51,779 nt of DNA from a virus. Made by a program: the position numbers and the translations under genes. Location: positions 1 to 51,779 of the IMG/VR virus record IMGVR_UViG_3300025860_001335; one strand, written 5' to 3'. Each line of letters begins with the position of its first letter. The stretch's first letter is position 1. Below, in pieces: positions 37,691 to 48,300 of this stretch. A model generated the notes under the pieces. It saw only the letters and a list, made by a program, of their open reading frames with translations. It had not been told where the DNA came from and did no database searches.

Positions 37691-39643
37691 TTAAATAGAA
37701 TTAGGGAAAAATGTTACTTCTGCAAAGCCTTGTAAGTTCATATTTTCTCCTACATTACCATTAGCGCGGAATTGAAAACCGGTTGAAATGGGGAGTATTT
37801 GGATGGTTGTGTTTCCACTACCGAATGATCCCTCAGCTACTGTTGTAGGGCCTGGTGCTGTTCCAGTAATCAAAGCTTGTGGTTGATTTCCAAATGAATC
37901 TACATAAAAGGTTTGTATTTCTTCTATTATAGCTCCAACGTCAGTTGGGGATTGATTATTAGATTTACCTACAGTTAATTTTACTAAATAAGTACCAGAT
38001 TGAACGGCAGATACTTGACCTAAGGAGACAGAATTACCTGCACCAGATGTAAGTATCCCATTAAGCATGTAAGTTCTTCTATAGGGCTCTATATTACCTG
38101 AAGGACCCATACCAAAATAATCTAAATTAGCATCAGATTCAGGGCTAGAATCTAACCTTGCCATAATGTGATTATTATCTGTAGGAAAATCTATTACTGG
38201 GAATGGAACAGATTGACTACTTCTATATAATGCTGTTTTCTGACTAGCAAATGCAGTAGGTATTTGGGAAGTTCCACCCCCACCATGATATAAAATACCT
38301 CCACCATATGCTTCATTTCCTCCTAAATAAATAATACCGTCACTTCCATTTGCACCTTTTACAGCTAATACTGATGAAGAATCTTGGTGGTTATTCTGCA
38401 TTTGGACATATGAATGTATTTCTCCAGCTGTATATCCTAATGGGTAACTAAAAGCAGGTGATGATGAACCAATTGAGGTTTCATTGTTACTATTTATTAT
38501 TATTGCTGAAGATGTTGTTCCTCCAACGCCACCTACCCCAATATTTAATGTAGCACTAGCTCCTACATTTTTATTTTGGATGTAGCTTCTTCCATTATAA
38601 TCGTAAGATATATTATTAGATCCTATAACAATACTGGATACAGCACTTGAAGCTGTATAATTGCTTCCAGAAAAATTTATTGAGTGGACTGCAGATGATG
38701 ATACTAAGGATGTATTGGTTACACCCCCTCTATAAAGTACAAATTCTGCTGTCGATCCACTTACAATAGTACCGTAAGAAGATGAGATATAAGTACCCCC
38801 ATCATACCAAAGAGGATTTGCTGATTCAGCTGTTAAGGCATAAGATGCTGTTTCACTATAAGAAGCAGAAATTGACTCTGTTGCCCATGATGCAGTTGTT
38901 TCTAATATTTTTGTTATATTATTAAAGTTAAGATATAATGGATCGGCCATAACATCTTTATAACCTCCATCAACTGTTCCGGGCATAACTAAAACTGGAT
39001 TGGTTTGATTTGCAATCATATTACTTACTTTAGCCTTATCCGTTACAGAAGCTGTTCCTATTAAATCACCATAAAAACCTACTGATGATGTTACAGAGCC
39101 ACTAACTAAAAGTGTATGATTTGGTGATCCAAAACCCATCTCACCATAAGGCCAATTAATACCAACTTTTTGAAATAAATCTGACCCATTATCATTTCTA
39201 AGTACTATTGATGCATCAGAAGAAGAGTAATCTATTAAAATAGGAAACTTATTAGTTGTTTGATTTTGTAGAACAAAAGAATCAGAACTTCCTCCAGCTA
39301 ACCCTAAATTCCACCTTACATCAGGATTTTTCCACCCTATAGTAGCTGAATCTGCTGCTCCAAATGCTTCTAATAAGATTGTTGGATCATTTGAAGAGTC
39401 ATTTGCTTTTAAAGTTAATTTAACTCCAGCTGTTGGAGATGGTGCAGTACCAATCCCCATATGAGTATTATCTGGTAGATAAACTGAACCTGATAGTATA
39501 GAAGAACCTGTTTGGCTAAATGAGCCTGATTGTTGAATATCATAGGCTATAGTACCTGTAAAAGCATCTATAGATTGAGAAACTTCAGCGGATTTAACTA
39601 CTGCTCCTGGTGTTATGCCTGTATTTGAAAGTTTAATTGCCAT
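37691..39643 (-). CDS. Fibre-like virion protein, 650 aa
   Basis: The protein is Ser/Thr/Gly/Tyr-rich with recurring SGSV/SETASYA/SSAV units (QQSGSFSQTGSSILSGSVYLPDNT; ASWATESISASYSETASYALTAES), as in many phage fibres and adhesins. A long C-terminal beta-rich region (EIHSYVQMQNNHQDSSSVLAVKG ... GEGNM-type end) follows. There is no signal peptide, so it is a virion part rather than a secreted adhesin. It lies downstream of the glycosyltransferases and could be another acceptor. A late motif lies 12 bases upstream at 39656-39664. Confidence 0.7.
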   Translation of the reverse strand: MAIKLSNTGITPGAVVKSAEVSQSIDAFTGTIAYDIQQSGSFSQTGSSILSGSVYLPDNTHMGIGTAPSPTAGVKLTLKANDSSNDPTILLEAFGAADSATIGWKNPDVRWNLGLAGGSSDSFVLQNQTTNKFPILIDYSSSDASIVLRNDNGSDLFQKVGINWPYGEMGFGSPNHTLLVSGSVTSSVGFYGDLIGTASVTDKAKVSNMIANQTNPVLVMPGTVDGGYKDVMADPLYLNFNNITKILETTASWATESISASYSETASYALTAESANPLWYDGGTYISSSYGTIVSGSTAEFVLYRGGVTNTSLVSSSAVHSINFSGSNYTASSAVSSIVIGSNNISYDYNGRSYIQNKNVGASATLNIGVGGVGGTTSSAIIINSNNETSIGSSSPAFSYPLGYTAGEIHSYVQMQNNHQDSSSVLAVKGANGSDGIIYLGGNEAYGGGILYHGGGGTSQIPTAFASQKTALYRSSQSVPFPVIDFPTDNNHIMARLDSSPESDANLDYFGMGPSGNIEPYRRTYMLNGILTSGAGNSVSLGQVSAVQSGTYLVKLTVGKSNNQSPTDVGAIIEEIQTFYVDSFGNQPQALITGTAPGPTTVAEGSFGSGNTTIQILPISTGFQFRANGNVGENMNLQGFAEVTFFPNSI

Positions 39644-39655
39644 TCTATAATTTTG

Positions 39656-39664
39656 TTATAAATA
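39656..39664 (-). promoter_or_regulatory. Late-gene upstream motif before the 650-aa fibre gene
   Basis: The coding strand reads TGATATTTATAACAAAA, 12 bases before the ATG at 39643. Confidence 0.5.
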
Positions 39665-40867
39665 TCAAAGAGATTTTTCTAATTGATGGTTTATAGCAGC
39701 AATTACTGTATCTGGTGTTATTGATTTAGTACATTCAAACATTCTATCTGTATCCTTATGATCAGGACACCATTCCCAATCTCCTGCATCTAATCTTACT
39801 CTATTAAAACATCCAGAACATTTATTTTTAGGTGATGATATTCTTTCACAATCTTCAAATTCACTATAAGCTTCACTAAATCCTGATATCATTACTACAG
39901 GGGTTTTTAAAGCCCAAGCTAACCAACTTAACCCACTTCCAATACCAATAAAAGCTTTAGCATTTAACATATCATTAGCTCTTTCACTTAAAGGGTAATC
40001 TCCAGTTTTATCAATAACCCCCGTTAAAGTTCCTCCTAATTTAGAATCATGCCATTTGTCTCCTAATAATTCTTGTGTTATCATTACTACTTTATAACCT
40101 TTATTATTTAAATAATCTATTATTGTTTGCCACCCTCCTTTATAATTCCAATACTTAGCATGTGCCGACCCATGGGGTGCTATAACGACATATTTTCCTT
40201 CTATTGTAGATCCTGTATTTTTGAATGTTAGTTTTGGTTTAATTTCTGATTGGTTAACTCCTAAAATTTCACCACTACATTTTTGTAAACCATGTTTTCT
40301 AAAATCTGATATATTTTTATTATAATCTATTTTTTCATCTTCATTATAATGCCACCCAACTTCATACATAGCATATAAGTCAAATTGTTCTTCTCCAGGA
40401 GTTATAAATTTAATGTTTGGATAGTTTTCCTTAAACATACTGTTATGGAAAGTAGAAACAATTAATTCACATTGGTGCTTTTTTCTAAACTCTTCAGCAA
40501 ATGGAAACCATGCTATAGTATCCCCTAAGGCTTTTGAGGCAAAATGAATATAAACTCTTTTGTTTTTTGCATTAAATTTATGTTCAAAAACAACTGTATT
40601 ATTTTCTAAATCTATTACTTTAATATTATAATTTATATAATATGTTTTGTTAAATTTAGTCCACATATTATTTGTAATTTCACTTTCAAAAAGTAATTCT
40701 AATGTATTTTGGTCGTAAAATTGGATGTTATATTTTTTATCTATTTTACCTGTAATTTCTAATTTAGCCCCATTAATAAAGTTAATGTGGTAAAAGTTAG
40801 ATTGAGGTTTTGGTTTAATAAGTAATTTAGATAAATTATTATATTCTTGGATTAAAATTTCTTTCAT
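39665..40867 (-). CDS. Autotransporter-type O-heptosyltransferase (BAHT/TibC family)
   Basis: The 400-residue protein follows the layout of bacterial autotransporter heptosyltransferases: an N-terminal beta domain (1-100), RVYIHFASKALGDTIAWFPFAEEFRKKHQCELIVSTFHN (104-142), APHGSAHAKYWNYKGGWQTIIDYLNNKGYKVV (230-261), FIGIGSGLSWLAWALKTPVVMISGFSEAYSEFEDCERI (306-343), and a cysteine finger at C350, C353, C367 and C379 ending F-E-C-T-x-x-I. In TibC/Aah this finger binds iron and the enzyme adds heptose to serines of autotransporter repeats. Phage homologues are not a known standard tail component. The gene ends a three-transferase cluster downstream of a Ser/Thr-rich collagen-like fibre, so phage proteins are the likely acceptors. 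The sugar donor is unknown. Confidence 0.85.
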   Translation of the reverse strand: MKEILIQEYNNLSKLLIKPKPQSNFYHINFINGAKLEITGKIDKKYNIQFYDQNTLELLFESEITNNMWTKFNKTYYINYNIKVIDLENNTVVFEHKFNAKNKRVYIHFASKALGDTIAWFPFAEEFRKKHQCELIVSTFHNSMFKENYPNIKFITPGEEQFDLYAMYEVGWHYNEDEKIDYNKNISDFRKHGLQKCSGEILGVNQSEIKPKLTFKNTGSTIEGKYVVIAPHGSAHAKYWNYKGGWQTIIDYLNNKGYKVVMITQELLGDKWHDSKLGGTLTGVIDKTGDYPLSERANDMLNAKAFIGIGSGLSWLAWALKTPVVMISGFSEAYSEFEDCERISSPKNKCSGCFNRVRLDAGDWEWCPDHKDTDRMFECTKSITPDTVIAAINHQLEKSL

Positions 40868-40868
40868 A

Positions 40869-41825
40869 TTATATAAAATTTTTATAAATTTCTAATAAAT
40901 CTTTTGTTCTGTTTTTCCAGCTTAATTCTTTTCCAGTAGCTACTGCTCTAACTTTATAATAGTCATAGTTATTTATTATATCTTTTAACCCTACTTCCAT
41001 GTGAAATATATCACGTGGTGATCTCCAAGCACCATGAAAATCTGTTTCATATTCCCAATTTGCTATTATAGGTAAACCAGCAGCTGCGGCTTCAATCATA
41101 GTTAAATTTGGGTGGCCTGCTTCTAGCATTGTAGGGTGAATAAAAATATCATGTTTGTGATATAATTCTAATAATTTATTGTTGGGTGTATCAAAGACTA
41201 AGTTTAATTTTGGATAATTAAACATTTCTAAATGTTGATTAAAAAATTCTTTATTAAAGTTTGGACCTGCTATGGTTATATCTAAATTATGTTTTGCTGC
41301 TAAAGCTAATCCATATTTAAATCCTTTTCTATCATAACCCTTATCACCAGCTAAACCATTAGCTGCAACCATCAACAGTTTGGGGTTTGTTATTTTTATA
41401 GGATTTGGGTTAGGTGAAGGATAAAATTCATTAACATTAACCCCATGAGAAAAATATTGTGCTTTGGGGTGGTTAAAATAATCAACTAAAAATTTACCTG
41501 GTAGTAAGGTTAAAAGTGATCCTTCTATAGCTTTTAAATTTTCTTTAAATATATGTGAGTCTTTACCATAATGAAATGCATGGTGGTCATGAAGTTGGAA
41601 TATATAGGGTATATTTCTTTCTTGTAAACCAATTGCTAAATTAGCTACATGACAATGTACAATATCAAATTCTCCAAGATTAATATGAGAAGATAATTTG
41701 TAGGTAGATTCATGGCCTAGTAATTTTTGATTATTTATAAATTCCCAAATAATTTTTTCAATTGCTCCCCAATTTTTTGGTGGGATATCTAACCCACAAG
41801 CTGGGTCTACATGGCATATTTTCAT
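40869..41825 (-). CDS. GT4-type (GT-B fold) glycosyltransferase
   Basis: The 318-residue protein has an N-terminal MKICHVDPACGLDIPPKNWGAIEKIIW (acceptor domain), FDIVHCHVANLAIGL, then the nucleotide-sugar half with PKLLMVAANGLAGDKGYDRKGFKYGLALAA and PTMLEAGHPNLTMIEAAAAGLPII (E235 and E245 of the E-x-n-E donor motif). This is a retaining GT4-like enzyme. Its stop lies one base from the heptosyltransferase start, and its start overlaps the end of the 903-aa transferase gene by four bases. Tight coupling implies joint action, perhaps extending a glycan begun by one neighbour. Confidence 0.85.
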   Translation of the reverse strand: MKICHVDPACGLDIPPKNWGAIEKIIWEFINNQKLLGHESTYKLSSHINLGEFDIVHCHVANLAIGLQERNIPYIFQLHDHHAFHYGKDSHIFKENLKAIEGSLLTLLPGKFLVDYFNHPKAQYFSHGVNVNEFYPSPNPNPIKITNPKLLMVAANGLAGDKGYDRKGFKYGLALAAKHNLDITIAGPNFNKEFFNQHLEMFNYPKLNLVFDTPNNKLLELYHKHDIFIHPTMLEAGHPNLTMIEAAAAGLPIIANWEYETDFHGAWRSPRDIFHMEVGLKDIINNYDYYKVRAVATGKELSWKNRTKDLLEIYKNFI

Positions 41826-44533
41826 TCTCCAGCGTATATTAAAGGACTATTTTCGTCTGTTGTTTTTATTTCTTGCTCAATTATACTAAATCCTGGTAGA
41901 TGTTTAGTATAAATTTTTTCTGCTGTTCCTACTTTTAATTTAGCTACATTACATACCCACATATCAAAAGCATCCCATTTTGTATTTTTAATTTTATCTT
42001 GAATAAGTTGTAATTTATTTTTATTTATTAAATAAGATTGTGCAGGTATAAATGGAGATATATTAGTGTATATGTCTTCAATTTTAGGCCCATTTAAATT
42101 ACGATTTTGGTAAGGGTTGCCAAATCCTATAATGTCCTGATTATTAGATTTAGATAGATTACTAAAACGATTTAAAGCTTGTTTTAATTCATCAAATGGG
42201 GAATCAACAATAACATCCCCTTCAAAGATTAAAATATAATCATAATCTTTATTATTTTCAGACATAATAGCATTTGTGTGTGCTTTATAACACCCATAAT
42301 GTCCTGGTGCTAGTTTATAATATCCTGGTTTGTCTTGAACATCTTCAGGTCTATTACAAGTATCAATTGGGGGTAAGTCAGTCCATATTTTATTTATTCT
42401 TTGTTCGTATTCTATACCTGTTGATTCACAAAATTCTTTAATATTTTTTACTGATCTTATTTCTTTTTCATTTACATCTGGTTCTGTAACTAAATGCATT
42501 AGTTTAATTTTTGGGTTGTATCTACTTCTATCTCCTTTCCAATTAAACATACCATTATTAGGCATTGTATTTAAAAAATAATCTTTATTTAAATTAAATT
42601 TATGATATTTTACACTTTCTCCAGTATTAGTATCTTTTACATCAAATGTAACTATGATGTTATCATCTAAATCATATTTTACTAAATCCCAAAATGAAAA
42701 TTTTCCCCTAACTTCTAGCAATCTATCAATGATAACTTCACCATTTTTTTCTACTGTATAGTAGATATTCTTACTTTCTTTAGCATTAGAAATAGTTATC
42801 CAAGGACAAAAATGATTATCTACATCTGTAGGAAGTATAGTATAATATTCAATCATTGAATAATCCTCAAATTCAAAATACTTTTCAGCATCAGATTCAA
42901 ATTTTTCTTTTGGTTCAATATAGTTATTTATATTATTTTTAAATATATGATAATATAAATTTTCAATACCATTAGATTCAGCCTCATACTTATCCATAAG
43001 ACTATTATATTGATTTTCAGTTTCTATAAAATCACAATGTCTTAAAATTGCATCTGGTTTGACTGCAAAGAAATATGTATAATAACATTTACCTTCTTGT
43101 GCTTCATATTCACCAAAGAAAGTATCATGAGTATTTAATTTTTTAGATATATAATCTATATAACTACTATCTTTAAGAATATAATCAAAGTTAATATAGT
43201 ATAATTTTTCAATCCCTAATTCTTTAGCAAATGTTGCTGGGTTATAGAAGGATGTATAACATGCTGGGCCGTGATATCTATCATTATCTTCACCTTTTAA
43301 ATTTACATGGGTATCATATTGATCATGATACATCCAATAACCTGAGTAGAATGTATGTTTTGTTAATAAATTATTTTTTTCATAAAAAACATAATCAACC
43401 ATACCCTGTAATTCCTTTGGAACAGGACAATGTGCGGATATAATTATTTTTCTATTACTGTTTTTTCTTAATGATTTAATACATTCTATTGTGGTATCTA
43501 CTACTGCTTGTGTATTTGGGTAAGTACAAATCACATATGCTTCTTTTTCTTCAACATCTGGGGGTATTATAGAAGGGGTATTTAGTTGATTTTTAATTAA
43601 TTTAACGTTCTTATTAAAATCTGCAAAATCTAAATAATTAATTGTATTATAGTCTTCAAAATAATTTTGATAAACTTCTAAATTATATAATAGTTGTGGT
43701 ATTTGATAAGATAAAGCTTCACGTATTACTAGAGGCATTGTTTCTTTATCATTTTTACTTCCTCTAGATGTAAATAAAAATAAATCCATTGATTGATAGA
43801 AATTATTTACATCAGTTCGTTCACCCCACCAAGTTAAATTAGTTGGTTTATTTTCCATTAAAGGTTCCCAATACCATTTAAAATTATCTGCCTGGTTTCC
43901 TACACTATGAAATTCATATTCAGGTAATGCTTCAGCATATTCAAAAAATTCTTTTTGGTTTTTTCTAGAAGTAAATAAACCTATATGTAATATATGTTTT
44001 TTTGATGGGTCGAGATTTAAGCGTTTTAACGCATTTTCTCTATTAGGTCTGGGGATATATTCAATTGGGTATTCTACCAGTATTTTAGGTATATCTATGT
44101 TTTTATACTGTTCTATTTGCCAGTTTGACACAAACATAAACTTATCTGGTGAGAATATTTTAGTGTCTGTATCCATAGAAGAATCATGTGATGTTTCTAC
44201 TAAAAAATAACTTCTATTTACATCATATAACTTTCGAGCTATATCATCATCCATAAAATACTCAGGAATTTCTTCTAAATGAATAATGTCTGGTGTAATC
44301 CTATCTATAATATTAAATAATTCACTTTTATCTTCTTCAAGTGTAAAAAATTTATTATTATCTACTAATTCTAATATTTTATTTTTGGTTACAACTAATT
44401 TCCCCCCAGTACAATCTACCCATTCTACTACATATACTTCAAACTCATCTTTAATAAGTTCAATTTTTTTAGTTAAATATTGTGGGAGTCCTCCTGTTGA
44501 AAGATGAGGCGCTATAAATAAGATTTTCTTCAT
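41822..44533 (-). CDS. Three-part glycosyltransferase with C-terminal GT25-like domain
   Basis: Residues 1-315 are GT-B/GT4-like (KILFIAPHLSTGGLPQYL; HILHIGLFTSRKNQKEFFEYAEALPEYEFHSVG; LFLFTSRGSKNDKETMPLVIREALSYQIPQLL). Residues 330-540 look like a GT-A-type domain (AYVICTYPNTQAVVDTTIECIKSL; LYYINFDYILKDSSYID). After a beta-rich linker (about 560-670), residues 675-895 resemble GT25 enzymes, the family of collagen galactosyltransferases and LPS sugar transferases: GHYGCYKAHTNAIM at 744-757 and YILIFEGDVIVDSPFDEL at 766-783, where E-G-D replaces the usual E-D-D. One polypeptide could thus build several linkages. A late motif variant lies 30 bases upstream. Domain limits are approximate. Confidence 0.75.
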   Translation of the reverse strand: MKKILFIAPHLSTGGLPQYLTKKIELIKDEFEVYVVEWVDCTGGKLVVTKNKILELVDNNKFFTLEEDKSELFNIIDRITPDIIHLEEIPEYFMDDDIARKLYDVNRSYFLVETSHDSSMDTDTKIFSPDKFMFVSNWQIEQYKNIDIPKILVEYPIEYIPRPNRENALKRLNLDPSKKHILHIGLFTSRKNQKEFFEYAEALPEYEFHSVGNQADNFKWYWEPLMENKPTNLTWWGERTDVNNFYQSMDLFLFTSRGSKNDKETMPLVIREALSYQIPQLLYNLEVYQNYFEDYNTINYLDFADFNKNVKLIKNQLNTPSIIPPDVEEKEAYVICTYPNTQAVVDTTIECIKSLRKNSNRKIIISAHCPVPKELQGMVDYVFYEKNNLLTKHTFYSGYWMYHDQYDTHVNLKGEDNDRYHGPACYTSFYNPATFAKELGIEKLYYINFDYILKDSSYIDYISKKLNTHDTFFGEYEAQEGKCYYTYFFAVKPDAILRHCDFIETENQYNSLMDKYEAESNGIENLYYHIFKNNINNYIEPKEKFESDAEKYFEFEDYSMIEYYTILPTDVDNHFCPWITISNAKESKNIYYTVEKNGEVIIDRLLEVRGKFSFWDLVKYDLDDNIIVTFDVKDTNTGESVKYHKFNLNKDYFLNTMPNNGMFNWKGDRSRYNPKIKLMHLVTEPDVNEKEIRSVKNIKEFCESTGIEYEQRINKIWTDLPPIDTCNRPEDVQDKPGYYKLAPGHYGCYKAHTNAIMSENNKDYDYILIFEGDVIVDSPFDELKQALNRFSNLSKSNNQDIIGFGNPYQNRNLNGPKIEDIYTNISPFIPAQSYLINKNKLQLIQDKIKNTKWDAFDMWVCNVAKLKVGTAEKIYTKHLPGFSIIEQEIKTTDENSPLIYAGE

Positions 44534-44563
44534 ATAACTATTTTTTAAAACTACTTGACAATA

Positions 44564-44572
44564 TAATAAATA
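44564..44572 (-). promoter_or_regulatory. Late-gene upstream motif, variant before the glycosyltransferases
   Basis: The coding strand has TTAATATTTATTATATTG, 30 bases before the ATG at 44533. It suggests that the transferases are made late, with the fibres. Confidence 0.4.
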
Positions 44573-44595
44573 TTAATTACATATCCAAACTATTG

Positions 44596-45324
44596 TTAAA
44601 TACCATTAATTTCACTTATGTCTGCTATAGCTACACCATTAACTTCCCCCATGTCACTACTTGCCACTCCATTCATGTCTCCGGCTGACCATCCTGCTAT
44701 GTAATTTAAAGTTAATGTCCATCTTGATCTTTGTGTTGCATTTGACATATCACCTAAATAAAAACCATCAAATCCAATACCTGAGGGTTGAACATTTTGA
44801 AAATCATAATTATGGTCTATAATACCAACTCCAAAATTATTTCCATTTTGTATTGCTACTATTGCTGAACTATTTAGGGTTATTTGTTGGAAACCTGTGG
44901 TTTGTGCCCAATTTGTAGAATTACTATAAGCTACAAAAGAAGTAGAAAGAAATTGACTTAAACTTAATGTTGTGTTTGAATTATTACTAAAAGCAGTACT
45001 ACTATCTACTGCTATTACTGGAAGTGCTAAAGCAGTTACCCCTGCCGTTGTAGGACAAGTTAATTCTGCTGAAGTTATTAAAACGCTTTGGTAGGCTGTT
45101 ACATCATACCATATATAATTTCTATATAAGCTATATGATCCTCTACTACCTCCAGTCCAAGCAACACCAATACTTTTAGTAGAATTACCTGTTTGAGACA
45201 CATTTCCTGAAACTGGTGTGCCTGTTCTAATAGAAGTCCAGGAACCTACACCCGTTCTTCTAATATTACCTAAAGCATAGTTAGAGCTGTTTGTAGTATA
45301 TGGGGCTAAATTTACTTGAGGCAT
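44596..45324 (-). CDS. Beta-rich virion protein with C-terminal NGVA repeats, 242 aa
   Basis: The protein is Ser/Thr/Asn-rich and mostly beta (GNIRRTGVGSWTSIRTGTPVSGNVSQTGNSTKSIGVAWTGGS; IWYDVTAYQSVLITSAELTC), with no signal peptide. The C-terminus carries a degenerate repeat: GDMNGVASSDMGEVNGVAIADISEINGI, units of x-x-x-N-G-V-A-x-x-D-M/I, also seen at the ends of other phage and bacterial surface proteins. It starts four bases after the collagen-like fibre gene stops, so it may be a fibre tip, adaptor or trimerisation partner. Confidence 0.65.
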   Translation of the reverse strand: MPQVNLAPYTTNSSNYALGNIRRTGVGSWTSIRTGTPVSGNVSQTGNSTKSIGVAWTGGSRGSYSLYRNYIWYDVTAYQSVLITSAELTCPTTAGVTALALPVIAVDSSTAFSNNSNTTLSLSQFLSTSFVAYSNSTNWAQTTGFQQITLNSSAIVAIQNGNNFGVGIIDHNYDFQNVQPSGIGFDGFYLGDMSNATQRSRWTLTLNYIAGWSAGDMNGVASSDMGEVNGVAIADISEINGI

Positions 45325-45328
45325 ATTT

Positions 45329-48300
45329 TTATGAAATTAAGATCCATGTTGGTTCTGGGTTGAAATATAAAACATTAGTTTCTATGGAATGTCCTACTAA
45401 TCTTACATAATCACCAGTAACAAATCCTGTTAATGATTGTGTGAAACCCCCAGGTGTTCTTGAAACATAAACTGGTGCTCCAACAGTAAAACTAAAAGTC
45501 TTAGATTTAATCATACCTCTTAATATAACATCAACCAATACTCCGGTTGCCTTATATGCAACACCCAATAAATTCTTTGTTGATGATAAATCAGCATCTG
45601 CTTCATCCCAATTACCAGCACTGTTTAAAGCTACTAATTCAAATTGAGTTACTCCACCTGCATTCCCCCCACCAGTATAAAATTCCCCAGTAAAACCATC
45701 TGCACCTGGGATTAGATATTCAATAAATCCTGTACCATTAATTGCACTTGTATTAGTTAAGTCTGGTTGGTTTTTACCTATTTGGAATGGGTTTGTAATA
45801 CCTAATGAAAAATCTGTATTTAATGTAAATGGTGATGCTTGTGTATAATTTGCTCCATTTATCTTAATATTTGCAGCATAATCTAATGATGTATTATCAT
45901 CAACCCAAACCTCTAAAGGTGTTCCACTCGCTCCTGAGGCACCGTTTATACCTGATGTACCACTTGTACCATTTTTACCTGAAGTACCTGAAGTACCTGA
46001 TGTACCTGATGTACCTGATGATCCTGAAGTACCATCTTTTCCTGATGTACCAGATGTACCTGATCCACCTGAAACACCACCAGCACCACCTACACCACTT
46101 GAACCAGTTGTACCTGATGATCCTGAAGTACCTGACGTACCTGCTGTTCCGTTTTTACCGCTTGTACCTGAAGTACCTCCTGATCCTGAAGTTGCACTTT
46201 TACCTGAGGTTCCTGCTGTTCCATCTGCTCCTGATTTACCTGAAGTACCTGCTGATCCTGAAGTATTAGATTTACCTGATGTTCCTGCTGTTCCATCTGC
46301 TCCTGATTTACCGCTTGTACCTGCCGTACCCGTTGAACCTGAAGTATTTGATTTACCTGAAGTTCCTGCTGTTCCATCTGCTCCTGATTTACCTGAAGTA
46401 CCTGAAGTACCTGTAGAACCTGAAGTGTTTGATTTACCTGAGGTTCCTGCTGTTCCATCTGCTCCTGATTTACCTGAAGTACCTGCTGATCCCGAAGTAT
46501 TTGATACACCTGAAGTACCTGCTGTTCCATCTGCTCCTGATTTACCTGAAGTACCTGCTGATCCTGAAGTATTTGATACACCTGAAGTACCTGCTGTTCC
46601 ATCTGCTCCTGACTTACCTGAAGTACCTGTAGAACCTGAAGTATTAGATTTACCTGATGTTCCTGCTGTTCCATCTGCTCCTGATTTACCTGAAGTACCT
46701 GCTGTACCCGTTGAACCTGAAGAACCTGATGTACCTGAGGTACCTGAGGTATTTGATTGACCTGATAGGCCTCTTGTACCGTTAGTACCTGAGGAACCTG
46801 AAGTACCGGATGTTCCTGAAGTGTTTGATTTACCACTTGTTCCTGCTGTTCCATTTTTACCTGAAGTACCTGATGTACCTCCTGATCCTGAAGTTGCACT
46901 TTTACCTGAAGTACCTGCTGTTCCATCTGCTCCTGACTTACCTGAAGTACCTGAAGTACCTCCTGATCCTGAAGTTGCACTTTTACCTGATGTTCCGGCT
47001 GTTCCATCTTTTCCTGATTTACCGCTTGTACCTGCCGTACCTGTTGAACCTGAAGAACCTGATGTACCTGAGGTACCTGAGGTATTTGATTGACCTGATA
47101 GGCCTCTTGTACCATTAGTACCCGAGGAACCCGAAGTACCTGATGTACCTGAAGTGTTTGATTTACCACTTGTTCCTGCTGTTCCATTTTTACCTGAAGT
47201 ACCATTTGTACCTGAACTTCCTGAAGTATTTGATACACCTGAAGTTCCAGCAGTACCATTTTTACCTGAAGTACCTGAAGTACCTGATGATCCACTTGTA
47301 GCGCTTTCGCCACTTTCACCACTACCCCCATCTATACCTGATGATCCTGATGTACCTGATGATCCTGATGTATTTGATTTACCTGAGGTTCCTGCTGTTC
47401 CATCTGCTCCTGATTTACCTGAAGTACCTGCTGATCCTGAAGTTGAACTTTTACCTGATGTTCCTGCTGTTCCATCTGCTCCTGATTTACCTGAAGTACC
47501 TGTAGAACCTGAAGTATTTGATACACCTGAAGTACCCGCAGTACCATCTTTTCCTGATTTACCGCTTGTACCTGCTGTACCTGTTGAACCCGAAGAACCT
47601 GATGTACCTGAGGTATTTGATTGACCTGATAGGCCTCTTGTACCATTAGTACCTGATGATCCTGAAGTACCTGATGTACCTGAAGTATTTGATTTACCGC
47701 TTGTACCTGCTGTTCCACTTTTACCGGAAGTACCACTTGTACCTGTAGAACCTGAAGTATTTGATTTACCTGAAGTTCCTGCTGTTCCATCTGCTCCTGA
47801 TTTACCTGAAGTACCTGAAGTACCTCCTGATCCTGAAGTATTAGATTTACCTGAGGTTCCTGCGGTTCCATCTGCTCCTGACTTACCTGAAGTACCTGTA
47901 GAACCTGAAGTATTTGATACACCTGAAGTTCCTGCTGTTCCATCTGCTCCTGATTTACCGCTTGTACCTGCCGTACCCGTTGAACCTGAAGAACCTGATG
48001 TACCTGAGGTATTTGATTGACCTGATAGGCCTCTTGTACCGTTAGTACCTGATGATCCCGAAGTACCTGATGTTCCTGAAGTATTTGATTTACCTGAGGT
48101 TCCTGCTGTTCCATTTTTACCTGAAGTACCATTTGTACCTGAACTTCCTGAAGTATTAGATTTACCTGAGGTTCCTGCTGTTCCGTTTTTACCGCTTGTA
48201 CCTGATGTACCTCCTGATCCTGAAGTTGCACTTTTACCTGAAGTACCTGCTGTTCCATCTGCTCCTGATTTACCTGAAGTACCTGATGTACCTGCTGAAC

